Shown piece after piece: positions 24,984 to 33,886 of a DNA stretch of 64,000 nucleotides; positions within the stretch are counted from its first letter, which is position 1; each line of letters opens with the position of its first letter. The notes under the pieces were generated by a model that was not told the DNA's origin, did not search any database, and worked only from the letters and a program-made list of their open reading frames with translations. This DNA is from Paenibacillus sambharensis (GTDB taxonomy: Bacteria; Bacillota; Bacilli; Paenibacillales; Paenibacillaceae). The stretch spans positions 124,001 through 188,000 of the forward strand of contig NZ_QKRB01000036.1 in assembly GCF_003233845.1 (NCBI RefSeq), given 5' to 3'. Position numbers and translations under genes: made by a program.

Positions 24984-27332
24984 ATGCAGGACTTCAAACA
25001 AAGATCCCCGGAACAACTGTTACAATCAATCGTCAAGCTGCAAATGGGCCGGCTCAAGATATATATCGGAGCCTTGACCGGCTCCGGCAAGACCTATCAC
25101 ATGCTGCAGGAGGGACAGGAGCTCAAGCGGCTGGGAATCGATGTTGTAACCTGTGCTGTCTCCACGATGCAGCGTCCAGAGACGAAGGCTCAGCTGTCAG
25201 GGCTTGAGCGCATCCCAAGCATCCGCTGGCATAATGAAGACGGAGAACAGAAAGACCTTGACGTGGAGGCTATCCTGAAGCGCGATCCCGATGTTGTGCT
25301 GACAGACAGGCTCGCGCACAAAAACCGAAGAGGCGCCCCCCGCCCCACCCGGCTGGAGGATATCCGGTTTCTGCTCCATCATGGCATTAGCGTCATAGCT
25401 ACGATCAACGTGTACGAGCTCCAGGGCGTAACTGAACTGGCCAGGAGGCTAGTCGGGATTGAAGCGGCAAACACAGTTCCTGCCGATACATTGGCATTGG
25501 CCGATGAGGTGCAGCTGATCGACGTTACCCCGGAGACCCTCCTGCAGCGTCTGGAGGAAGGGCTTCTGCTAACGGAAGACGTACAGCCGTTGTTTAACCC
25601 CGGGGATATTAGCGTGCTCCGGGAACTGACTCTGCGTCTGGTTGCCGAGGATGTCAACGGCAGCCTCGAGAAGCACCGGGAGGAACAAGGCCTAGTCGGG
25701 TCAGCGGGCATTGCCGAGCATATCCTGGTATCGGTTCAGTATCACTGGAACGGGTCCATCTATATACGCAGAGGGCAGCAGGTTGCCAAGCGACTGGGTG
25801 GAGATCTGTCTGTCGTTACTTTCACCAACCCCAAACAGAGACTCTCACAGGAACATGAGGAATTCAGACGTTCGATGCTGAAGCTCGCAAAGAAGATTGG
25901 CGCAGCATTTCATGAGCGCCCGCTCGTCTCGCGGAGAAGACTGCCAGGGACTCTCGTTGATTTTGCCCTGAGACACAATATCACACGAATCGTTCTCGGC
26001 CACTCCAAACAGACTAGATGGCAGGAATGGCTGCAGGGCTCCATCGTGCATGATATTTTGAAGCAAACAAGAAATGTGGATGTCTTTATCGTAGCTGACC
26101 GCGCCGCTGCATATGGGGAGCGTATACTTCAGGCAAAAATAAAGGGAAGGCAGGATTTAAATGATGAAAATGCCTACCATCGTTTGAACAGCCGCCAAGT
26201 GGGCCGCAAGATCGAGGAAATCAAACAGGGAAAATTCCGGGTGTACATCGGCGCGGCTCCCGGTGTCGGCAAAACGTATACCATGCTCCGGGAAGGCAAT
26301 ATTCTGCTCAAAAAGGGAGTCGATGTGATACTGGGGTATGTAGAGACTCATGGCCGAAAGGACACTGCTGCCCAAATCGGAGATTTGGAACGGGTTCCGC
26401 TGGCATTCATCCCCTATAAGGGTACACAGCTGCAGGAAATGGATACGGAGGCTATCCTGGCCCGCAACCCGGAAGTCGTTCTTGTTGATGAGCTGGCGCA
26501 CACCAATGTACCGGGCAGTTTATTATCCAAAAGATACGAAGATGTCACCCGTCTCCTGCAGGCAGGAATTTCTGTGATCTCCACCATGAACGTGCAGCAC
26601 CTGGAAAGCTTGAATGATGCTGTAGAACAGCTGACGGGCGTTAGAGTCCGTGAAACGGTGCCTGACTCTATACTGCGGATGGCTGATGAAGTGGCGTTGA
26701 TTGATGTCGCACCCCAAGCCCTTCAGCAGCGTATGCGCGAGGGGAAAATTTATGCCCTTGAAAAGGTCGAGCAGGCATTAAGTCATTTTTTTAAGACCGG
26801 CAATCTGATTGCGCTCCGTGAACTTGCTCTGCGCGAGATTGCGGATGATGTGGACGAACGGCTCGAGTCCTGGCAGCGCAGCAGTTCCTTACGCGGACCT
26901 TGGCGCAGGGAGGAAGCCATTTTTGTCAGTGTCACCTTAAGCGATCATGCAGAAAGGCTGATCCGCCGCGGCTTTCGGATTGCCCACCGCTTAAAAGCAC
27001 AGTGGCATGTTTGTTATGTCCATGTGGGTGAAGCAATGACCATTAAACAGAAGGAACGGGCGGAAATACTGGAAAAGCTCACCGTCCGCTTGGGCGGACA
27101 TTTCAAACTGGCTTACTGCCAAACTTCCCGAAGGCTGCATGAGGCCATTATTCAACAAGCGAACGTGCACCACAGCACTCAGATGGTAGTCGGGCAGCCG
27201 GACCGCTCATTGCTAGAGCAGCTCACAAAAGGCGCACTCATCAAGAAGCTTCTGAGAGCTGGCCGCCATATGGATGTGCTGGTGGTCTCAAAATTCAGCA
27301 TACAGCCGGCCGGCGCCAGGGGCAGAAACTGA
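24984..27332 (+). CDS. KdpN-like protein: two tandem KdpD input domains with USP domains
   Basis: About 782 residues, no membrane segment and no kinase domain. It contains two copies of KdpD N-terminal domain plus USP domain: copy 1 about 20-375, copy 2 about 400-770. Walker A is GALTGSGKTY in copy 1 and GAAPGVGKTY in copy 2. The Walker B region is VVLVDELAHTNVPGS in copy 2 but VVLTDRLAHKNRRG in copy 1, so copy 1 has lost the acidic residue. The A. acidocaldarius kdp operon ends in kdpN, a single KdpD-like input domain; the duplication here is unusual. The start ATG 24984 is chosen for AAGGTGG 5 nt upstream; GTG at 24975 is possible. It may act in trans on the shortened KdpD. Confidence 0.85.
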   Translation: MQDFKQRSPEQLLQSIVKLQMGRLKIYIGALTGSGKTYHMLQEGQELKRLGIDVVTCAVSTMQRPETKAQLSGLERIPSIRWHNEDGEQKDLDVEAILKRDPDVVLTDRLAHKNRRGAPRPTRLEDIRFLLHHGISVIATINVYELQGVTELARRLVGIEAANTVPADTLALADEVQLIDVTPETLLQRLEEGLLLTEDVQPLFNPGDISVLRELTLRLVAEDVNGSLEKHREEQGLVGSAGIAEHILVSVQYHWNGSIYIRRGQQVAKRLGGDLSVVTFTNPKQRLSQEHEEFRRSMLKLAKKIGAAFHERPLVSRRRLPGTLVDFALRHNITRIVLGHSKQTRWQEWLQGSIVHDILKQTRNVDVFIVADRAAAYGERILQAKIKGRQDLNDENAYHRLNSRQVGRKIEEIKQGKFRVYIGAAPGVGKTYTMLREGNILLKKGVDVILGYVETHGRKDTAAQIGDLERVPLAFIPYKGTQLQEMDTEAILARNPEVVLVDELAHTNVPGSLLSKRYEDVTRLLQAGISVISTMNVQHLESLNDAVEQLTGVRVRETVPDSILRMADEVALIDVAPQALQQRMREGKIYALEKVEQALSHFFKTGNLIALRELALREIADDVDERLESWQRSSSLRGPWRREEAIFVSVTLSDHAERLIRRGFRIAHRLKAQWHVCYVHVGEAMTIKQKERAEILEKLTVRLGGHFKLAYCQTSRRLHEAIIQQANVHHSTQMVVGQPDRSLLEQLTKGALIKKLLRAGRHMDVLVVSKFSIQPAGARGRN

Positions 27333-27487
27333 AACCGGTGTACCATTCTCCTGCTGAATGAACTACAATAATGATTGTCCGACTGATGAATGTGCTTGCT
27401 GAGGCAAACCGCCTATCCCCCAGCTGATGCAACGTAAGCACTTATGAAATCGGACGTCATCATGATTTCAAGTCAGGAGAATGCACC

Positions 27488-28588
27488 ATGTTTATCTTCG
27501 TTCTATTGGCCGCTGTGCTGATCTATGGCGGGATCGTCTATTATATCGGCTGGCGGGGGTACCGCTGGCTTCGTCCCAGCTCATCCACCCGACGTTTCAA
27601 GATTCTCTATACCATCGTCGTCGTATTCGCCGCAACATCCTTCATTCTCGGCCGCATGTCAGGAATCACCATTCTAAACATGATCGGCGCTTATTGGATG
27701 GCGCTGTTTTATTTGCTGCTGCTGCTGGTTCCGCTTGCCCATGTTACCGTCATTCTGCTGCGGCTCACCCGGCTCCCGAGGCATGGCACACAGAAGTGGG
27801 CAGGCGCACTGACTCTGATCCTAATTCTGTCCTTAATGGCGCACGGCACCTACAACGCGTTCAGCCCTGTTGTCCGAACTTACGACATTAAGATGGACAA
27901 AGGAGCATCTTCCCTTGATACGCTGAATATTGTCATGGCGGCGGATACGCATTTTGGCCTGCTGTCCGGCAAAGGTCATGCAGAGCGCCTGGTGAAGGAA
28001 GTGAATGCGCTGAACCCCGACCTCATCCTGCTGCCGGGCGACCTGTTCGATGATGACATTCAGCCATTCCTAGATCAGAATATTGGCGAGACCCTGTCAG
28101 GCCTTCGTGCCCCGTACGGCATATATGCAACACTTGGCAACCATGACAAGCATGACGGCACCATGCAGGAGCTGATCGAAGCGCTGGAGCAGAGTGGAAT
28201 CACTGTGCTCTATGATGAGGCACTGAGCATTCAGGGAGAGCTGACACTTGTCGGGCGCAAGGACCGGATTGATCCGGACAGACTGCCTCTGAACGCACTT
28301 ATGGATGGTGTTGACCCTGACAAGCCTGTCATTCTGCTCGATCATCAGCCCTACGATCTTGATATTGCGGAGCAGGAAGGCATTGATCTGATGGTATCCG
28401 GCCATACCCACCGCGGCCAGCTGTTCCCCGGCAGCCTGATTACCGATGCGATCTACGAGAATGACTGGGGTTACCTGCAAAAAGGGCAGATGCACTCGGT
28501 CGTGACATCCGGCTTTGGCTTCTGGGGCCCGCCGATCCGGATCGGCACACGCTCAGAAATCGCACATATTCAAATCCAGTTTGAGTAG
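27488..28588 (+). CDS. Membrane-anchored metallophosphoesterase (YkuE-like)
   Basis: 366 residues. Four N-terminal membrane segments (about 1-130) precede a calcineurin-type phosphoesterase domain. Metal ligands are seen as ADTHFGL, LLPGDLFDDD, TLGNHDKHDG and MVSGHTHRGQLFPG. The order D-x-H, GD, GNHD, GHTHxGQ is complete, so it should be active. The substrate is unknown; relatives act on lipid A precursors or other phosphate esters, and in Gram-positives the role is unclear. The active site should face outward after the helices. Confidence 0.88.
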   Translation: MFIFVLLAAVLIYGGIVYYIGWRGYRWLRPSSSTRRFKILYTIVVVFAATSFILGRMSGITILNMIGAYWMALFYLLLLLVPLAHVTVILLRLTRLPRHGTQKWAGALTLILILSLMAHGTYNAFSPVVRTYDIKMDKGASSLDTLNIVMAADTHFGLLSGKGHAERLVKEVNALNPDLILLPGDLFDDDIQPFLDQNIGETLSGLRAPYGIYATLGNHDKHDGTMQELIEALEQSGITVLYDEALSIQGELTLVGRKDRIDPDRLPLNALMDGVDPDKPVILLDHQPYDLDIAEQEGIDLMVSGHTHRGQLFPGSLITDAIYENDWGYLQKGQMHSVVTSGFGFWGPPIRIGTRSEIAHIQIQFE

Positions 28589-28628
28589 CGGAGTAATCCG
28601 TTTCGTCTAGAGCCCCCAAATTAAAAAG

Positions 28629-28678
28629 AAACCCGGAGTTGGAAATGGGGGTTGCCCCCTTTTCCAAACCGGGTTTTT
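28629..28678. terminator. Bidirectional terminator between the phosphoesterase and NlpC/P60 genes
   Basis: AAACCCGG ... CCGGGTTT encloses an inner GGGGG/CCCCC stem. Plus-strand reading ends in TTTTT, and minus-strand reading ends in TTTCTTTTT. It lies between two convergent genes. Confidence 0.88.
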
Positions 28679-28743
28679 CGCTGTCTAGTTTAGCCTCGAT
28701 TCGATTAAACCTCTGCTATCAGATCATTCTGTCCGTATCGGAG

Positions 28744-29454
28744 CTACAGCACCCTGCGGGCACTGACGTAATGCTTCGACCACCAGCCAGTGTTAATCTC
28801 ATTGATAGCGAGTCCATCCGCGGAGGGAGCATTATGAATAAATTTCCCGCTGCCCATATAGATGCCGACGTGATTGATGCTGCCGTTATTATTGGTATCG
28901 AAAAATACGAGATCGCCTTTGCGCAGATTCTTCTTGCTTACGGCAGAGCCCTGACGCTTCTGGTCTTTCGTTCCCCATTTCAAATCCACGCCGGCTTTGC
29001 CGTATATAAACTGGGTAAACGAGGAGCAGTCGAAGATGAGACGGTCTTGGTTCCGGGTGCCGAAATCATAGCTGATCCGGCCTCTGTAGCTCATGGCAAG
29101 CTCGATGACCCGGTCAGCCTTGGATGAGCTGCTGACGGACGTTGTGCTGCCGCTGTAATTCGTATATTCGGCGTCTGCTGATATATATCCCGTTAGGCCC
29201 TGCTGTGTTTTCACTTTGAGCCAATAGGCATTCACCTTTGAGATGACCTGGATAGTTTCTCCCTGCTTCAGCATTTGTATTCTGTCTCCGCTCAGGCTGG
29301 GTTCTGTCCGAAGATTCACCCCCGTAGTCACTTTGGTTCCATAGGAGGCGGCGGCCGATGCCTGCGGGGCTTGTCCTAAGCCGAAGGCTGTTATACTAAT
29401 TGCCGCGCATAGGCTGGCAGTGATGATTCTCCGTTTCAATTTTCCCGGTTGCAA
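28744..29454 (-). CDS. Secreted SH3-NlpC/P60 cell-wall endopeptidase
   Basis: 236 residues. A signal peptide (cleavage near QASAA, about 35) is followed by a bacterial SH3 domain (GVNLRTEPSLSGDRIQML; about 43-100), a Ser-rich linker and an NlpC/P60 domain. Its catalytic Cys is in FDCSSFTQFIYGKAG (about 142) and His in SINHVGIYMGSGKFIHN (about 195). It should cleave the peptide stem of peptidoglycan outside the cell. The start is TTG 29454 with TAGGAGG upstream. Confidence 0.92.
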   Translation of the reverse strand: MQPGKLKRRIITASLCAAISITAFGLGQAPQASAAASYGTKVTTGVNLRTEPSLSGDRIQMLKQGETIQVISKVNAYWLKVKTQQGLTGYISADAEYTNYSGSTTSVSSSSKADRVIELAMSYRGRISYDFGTRNQDRLIFDCSSFTQFIYGKAGVDLKWGTKDQKRQGSAVSKKNLRKGDLVFFDTNNNGSINHVGIYMGSGKFIHNAPSADGLAINEINTGWWSKHYVSARRVL

Positions 29455-29701
29455 TGTTGTTACCTCCTAGTATGTCGTTTCACCAGCCCACTATAGCAGA
29501 TTTGAAACAGCCTAATATATTCCACGGAGAAAGCAAAGCCTGGGGGGACGGGATTTATAACGCTATATGAGAATCTCATGAGAGTTGTTTAATGTTTGGA
29601 AAGGAATCTCTTGCCTCATCTTCAAAGTGTAACTGTATAAAGCTTATCTACAGGCCTTTCTGATACATGGACTGCCCTTTCCCGCCTAATCATCTGCTGT
29701 T

Positions 29702-29741
29702 TTGCACAAAAGGTAATATTGCACTTAGAGCATAATTGCAC
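29702..29741 (+). promoter_or_regulatory. Three TTGCAC repeats at exact 17-bp spacing upstream of the TetR gene
   Basis: TTGCAC begins at 29702, 29719 and 29736. The last could serve as a -35 box with TAAGAT (29759-29764) as -10, 17 bp away. The other two would then be upstream repeats, either iterated operator half-sites or UP-like elements for the TetR-MMPL operon. The rest of the gap 29455-29803 holds no gene. Confidence 0.45.
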
Positions 29742-29812
29742 ATTGGGCAGTTAAGTGTTAAGATGAAGCGTGACTTTAATCCTGTTCGGCCCGGCAAACG
29801 GAGGTGAGTAAG

Positions 29813-30427
29813 ATGAATAAACAAAGCTTGCGTGATTTCAAGCGGGAGGCGACTGGTCATGCCCTGTCTGAAGCGGCCTTTGAGCTCGCTATGGAACGGG
29901 GCCTGGATGGCTTTATTGTCGAGGATGTCGTGCAGCGGGCGGGATATTCCAGAAGAACCTTTGCGAATCACTTCTCCTGCAAGGAGGAAGCAGTGGCGAC
30001 GGCCTTGTACCCGCATCATCATGATGAAGAAGCGGAATCGCTGCTGTCTGACCTGCCTGAAGACGCCACTCCGATTAACGTACTGTACCAGCTTATGAAG
30101 GCGCAGTTTACGGCAGATATGTTTCGCAGAATGCGCGATCTGCTGGCGCTGTCCAAGCGCTACCCGACACTGGAGCCCTTTGTTCTGAGCGTGTTCCGCC
30201 GTCTCCAGATTGAGGGCCACAAGACACTGGACAGCTTGTTCCAGAGCCGTTATCCCGAAGGCTACAGCCACATTCTAATTGGGGCTGTATATGGGGCAAT
30301 CCTGCCGGTCATTGACGGCAGCCTCAACGTCCTGCTTCCTGGCGATTCACCTGTTGAATCGCCAGGCGCCGCTACATTCGATCAGTACCTGGATATGACG
30401 TTCGGCTATTTGCGGAGCGGCTTCTAA
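29813..30427 (+). CDS. TetR-family transcription regulator
   Basis: 204 residues from ATG 29813 (GGAGG 7-8 nt upstream); GTG 29804 is a longer alternative. The N-terminal helix-turn-helix is typical: AMERGLDGFIVEDVVQRAGYSRRTFANHFSCKEEAV. The C-terminal ligand domain is not recognisable. It lies 32 bp before an MMPL transporter gene in the same direction, so it most likely represses its own operon and responds to a substrate of the exporter. Confidence 0.9.
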   Translation: MNKQSLRDFKREATGHALSEAAFELAMERGLDGFIVEDVVQRAGYSRRTFANHFSCKEEAVATALYPHHHDEEAESLLSDLPEDATPINVLYQLMKAQFTADMFRRMRDLLALSKRYPTLEPFVLSVFRRLQIEGHKTLDSLFQSRYPEGYSHILIGAVYGAILPVIDGSLNVLLPGDSPVESPGAATFDQYLDMTFGYLRSGF

Positions 30428-30459
30428 ACTAACCAGACTAAAGGAGAACGATCACTGTT

Positions 30460-32814
30460 ATGTCGACCTTTCTGTACAAACTTGGGAAAAGCGCCTACTC
30501 CAGACCATGGCTCTTCATTGCCGGCTGGATTGTCATTCTCGGCGCTGTCATCGCGCTGCTCGCTGTCAACGGAGTGAATGTCAGCTCTGAGATGAAGATT
30601 GAAGGCACAGAGGCGCAAAAGGTGCTGGACAAACTCGAGCAGGAACTCCCTGAAGCTTCCGGCGGGCAGGGCAGTGTCGTATTTACGGTGCCTGAAGGCC
30701 AGCGGCTCGATACCCCTGAACGGATCGCCAAAATGACCGAGGCGGTCACCAAAGTCTACGAGCTCGACTACGTAATCAATCCAGCCGAGCTGGCTGCCGC
30801 TGCTGGTGCAGGCGGAGCATCGCTGGGCGGCCAAGCCGCACTGGACGTACAGGCTGGTGCGGGCGAAGGCCAATCAGCTCTAGCAGATGGCACTCAAACT
30901 GTGCCGGCCGAGCTGCCTCCATACATGCCGCTAGTGGTGAACGGCATGCCTGTCCCCGGCGTTCTAATTGCAACGGATGGCAGCGTGGCGCTGTTCCAGT
31001 TCCAGTTCACCGTGCAGCAAACGTCACTGCCGGATGGTGTCGCAGATTCGGTCATTGAGGCGGTTACGGAGGCGGAGAATGGTACGGGCATTACTGTTCT
31101 GCCGAGCGATTCCCTGAAAAAGCCTGGAATTCCGATCGGTACGAACGAAATCTATGGCCTCGTGATCGCGGCAATTGTCCTCATTATGACACTTGGCTCG
31201 CTGATTGCAGCCGGCCTTCCGATTGTGGTCGCGCTGTTCGGCGTCGGCATCGGTGTCGGCGGGGCCTTCGCCCTGTCCAGCGTTGTCACGATGACTTCCG
31301 TAACGCCTGTACTGGCCCTGATGGTCGGACTGGCTGTCGGCATTGATTACGCGCTCTTTATCGTGAATCGCCAGCGCCGACTTATTTTCGACCAGGGGCT
31401 AAGCGCTAAGGAAGCAGCCAGCCGGGCGGTCGGCACAGCAGGAAGCGCCGTGTTCTTTGCCGGACTCACTGTCATCATTGCACTGTGCGGACTGCTCGTC
31501 ATCGGAATCTCGTTCCTGAGCATGATGGCGCTTGTAGCCTCATTTACCGTGCTGCTTAACGTGCTCGTGGCCCTTACCCTGCTCCCTGCACTGCTCGGTA
31601 TGGTGGGTGAACGCATCGTCTCCCGAAGAGCGCGCGAGAAGAGCCGCACCAAGTCTGCGGATAAGCAGCACGGCTTTGCAGACCGCTGGGTAAAAGGCAT
31701 CGTCAAGCTTCGCTGGCTTGTCATCGTTGCGGTTATCGCCATTCTTGGCGCAGCTGCAGTCCCTGTTGCCGAAATGGAGCTTGGCATGCCTTCCGGCGCG
31801 TCCGCCAATCTGGACACAACCCAGCGGCAGAGCTATGACGCGATCTCCGATGGCTTCGGGGAAGGGTTCAACGGCCCGCTTCTGATTGTCGCTGAACCGG
31901 CAGGTACGGATGGGAAGATTGCACCCCAGACTTTGGCAGGCATCATGCAGGATATTCAGAAGGTGGACAATGTATCTGTCGTGTCGCCCCTTGGCGTAAA
32001 CGAGGCGGGAGATATTGCCATTCTGAGCCTGATCCCGAAGACGGGACCGACCGATGCCGAGACCAGAGATCTGGTTCAGCAGCTTCGTGCGGCAGACTCA
32101 GATATTGCGCAGAGTCATAACGTGACATTAGGCGTTACCGGCTTCACCGCCATCAATATCGATATCTCGGCGAAGCTGGCAGAAGTGTTCCCGATTTACA
32201 TCGGGATCATCGTACTGCTCTCGCTGATCATTCTCCTGCTTGTGTTCCGGTCGATTATCGTTCCTATCAAGGCAACGCTTGGCTTTTTGCTCAGTATCCT
32301 TGCGACATTCGGATTGACCACCGCCGTCTTCCAATGGGGCTGGTTCAATGAGCTGTTCGGCTTCGACACCGGCGGCCCGCTGCTCAGCTTCATCCCGATC
32401 ATGGTTACGGGTATCTTGTATGGATTGGCGATGGATTATCAGGTCTTCCTTGTTTCTTCCATGCGTGAATCCTATGTTCATGGCTATCACGGCAAAGACA
32501 GCGTCATCCATGGCTACGACCAGGCCAGCCGTGTCGTCGTCGCGGCCGCTATCATTATGGTCTCCGTATTTGCAGGCTTCATCTTCACGCATGACATCAT
32601 GATCAAGCAGATCGGCTTCGCCCTTGCGTTCGGCATCCTGATCGATGCCTTCTTCGTCCGCATGGCACTCGTTCCGGCCGTAATGGCGCTATTCGGCGAC
32701 AAAGCCTGGTGGCTGCCGCGATGGCTGGACCGCCTGCTGCCTAATCTTGACGTCGAAGGCGATAAGCTGATCGCCGAACTGAATGCCAAGGAAGGCTCGC
32801 AGAACAGGCACTAG
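30460..32814 (+). CDS. MMPL/RND-family membrane transporter
   Basis: 784 residues with two repeats, each one helix, a large outer loop and five more helices. Proton-relay motifs are LAVGIDYALFIVNRQRR (about 290) and YGLAMDYQVFLVSSMRE (about 655), the GxxxDY signature of MMPL proteins. The family exports lipids, siderophores or antibiotics using the proton gradient. Pairing with TetR resembles drug-responsive exporters such as YdgH/YdfJ of B. subtilis. Confidence 0.9.
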   Translation: MSTFLYKLGKSAYSRPWLFIAGWIVILGAVIALLAVNGVNVSSEMKIEGTEAQKVLDKLEQELPEASGGQGSVVFTVPEGQRLDTPERIAKMTEAVTKVYELDYVINPAELAAAAGAGGASLGGQAALDVQAGAGEGQSALADGTQTVPAELPPYMPLVVNGMPVPGVLIATDGSVALFQFQFTVQQTSLPDGVADSVIEAVTEAENGTGITVLPSDSLKKPGIPIGTNEIYGLVIAAIVLIMTLGSLIAAGLPIVVALFGVGIGVGGAFALSSVVTMTSVTPVLALMVGLAVGIDYALFIVNRQRRLIFDQGLSAKEAASRAVGTAGSAVFFAGLTVIIALCGLLVIGISFLSMMALVASFTVLLNVLVALTLLPALLGMVGERIVSRRAREKSRTKSADKQHGFADRWVKGIVKLRWLVIVAVIAILGAAAVPVAEMELGMPSGASANLDTTQRQSYDAISDGFGEGFNGPLLIVAEPAGTDGKIAPQTLAGIMQDIQKVDNVSVVSPLGVNEAGDIAILSLIPKTGPTDAETRDLVQQLRAADSDIAQSHNVTLGVTGFTAINIDISAKLAEVFPIYIGIIVLLSLIILLLVFRSIIVPIKATLGFLLSILATFGLTTAVFQWGWFNELFGFDTGGPLLSFIPIMVTGILYGLAMDYQVFLVSSMRESYVHGYHGKDSVIHGYDQASRVVVAAAIIMVSVFAGFIFTHDIMIKQIGFALAFGILIDAFFVRMALVPAVMALFGDKAWWLPRWLDRLLPNLDVEGDKLIAELNAKEGSQNRH

Positions 32815-32840
32815 CCTCTTTTGACCGTACGAACATTAAG

Positions 32841-32888
32841 AAGCGCCGGTAATCCCCTCCATGCTGAGGGAATTACCGGCGCTTATTT
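32841..32888. terminator. Bidirectional terminator between the MMPL gene and the biosynthetic operon
   Basis: AAGCGCCGGTAAT-CCCCTC pairs with GAGGGA-ATTACCGGCGCTT, a stem near 19 bp, followed by ATTTTA on the plus strand. It marks the downstream end of the leftward ten-gene operon. Confidence 0.8.
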
Positions 32889-32890
32889 TA

Positions 32891-33862
32891 TCAAACCATT
32901 AGAAGCACCTTGCCAGTGCTGTGTCTGCCTTCAACCCAGTCGTGGGCTTCCGCCGCTTCAGCCAGCGCAAATTCTCTGCCGATCTTAATCGTTAACTGAC
33001 CGCTTGACAAATAATGAAATACCTTCTCTGCCGTTTCCTGAAGAACATGGGGTCTTTCCTTACGTGTCGTACCAAGACTGAAGCCGAGTACAGACCGGCA
33101 GCTTGAATGAAGATCCTTGGTCTGGATATGTCCGACTTGACCGCTGGAATTCCCGAAGTGAGCGAGGCGTCCATATGGAGCCAAGCAATCCAAGCTTCGC
33201 TCGGAAACGCTGCCGGCTATCGAGTCCAGAATAACATTCGCCCCTCTGCCGCCGGTCCATTCGTTGATACGGGCTGCGAAATCTTCTTCTTCATAGCTGA
33301 CAACATGATCCGCTCCCGCTTCCAGGGCTGCTTCTTTCTTGTTCACACTGCCCACTGTACCAATGACCTTCCCTGCTCCCATCAACTTGGCAATCTGGAT
33401 AGCCGTCGTGCCGACACCGCCTGCCGCAGCGTGGATGACAACTGTCTCCCCAGGCTCCAGTCTGGCTACATGAGCTAATAGCCGATGTGATGTAAAGGAA
33501 ACAATCGGACAAGCGGCTGCCGTTCTGACATCCAGTGAATCTGGAATAACAAAGGTTAGATTCTCATTGGCAGCAACGTACTCGGCATAGGAGCCACCTG
33601 ATGGGAAGGCGATCACCCGCTGTCCCGGCCTTATCTTCGTGACATTGTCACCCACCCGCTCAACTACACCCGCCGCATCAATTCCCGGAATAAAGGGAAG
33701 CTTGCCGCCCTTTTTCCCATATCTGGATTTAATATCGGCGAAATTAACACTCGTTCCTTCTACCCGGATAAGAACCTGATTCGGTCCAATATCCGGTATT
33801 TCCACATCTTGATATTCCATATGCTCCGTACCGCCGAACTGTTTAACCACAACTGCTTTCAC
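32891..33862 (-). CDS. NADPH:quinone oxidoreductase-type MDR dehydrogenase
   Basis: 323 residues of the zinc-free medium-chain dehydrogenase class. An N-terminal GroES-like domain (PDIGPNQVLIRVEGTSVNFADIKSRYG) and a Rossmann domain with HAAAGGVGTTAIQIAKLMGA (about 145-164) are seen. It reduces quinones or enones with NADPH. It lies 24 bp after the MFS exporter gene and before the terminator, so it is probably the last gene of the biosynthetic operon; it could reduce a double bond in the product or be a general enzyme. Confidence 0.88.
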   Translation of the reverse strand: MKAVVVKQFGGTEHMEYQDVEIPDIGPNQVLIRVEGTSVNFADIKSRYGKKGGKLPFIPGIDAAGVVERVGDNVTKIRPGQRVIAFPSGGSYAEYVAANENLTFVIPDSLDVRTAAACPIVSFTSHRLLAHVARLEPGETVVIHAAAGGVGTTAIQIAKLMGAGKVIGTVGSVNKKEAALEAGADHVVSYEEEDFAARINEWTGGRGANVILDSIAGSVSERSLDCLAPYGRLAHFGNSSGQVGHIQTKDLHSSCRSVLGFSLGTTRKERPHVLQETAEKVFHYLSSGQLTIKIGREFALAEAAEAHDWVEGRHSTGKVLLMV

Positions 33863-33886
33863 AAGCCAACTCCTCCTCTGCTGTAT

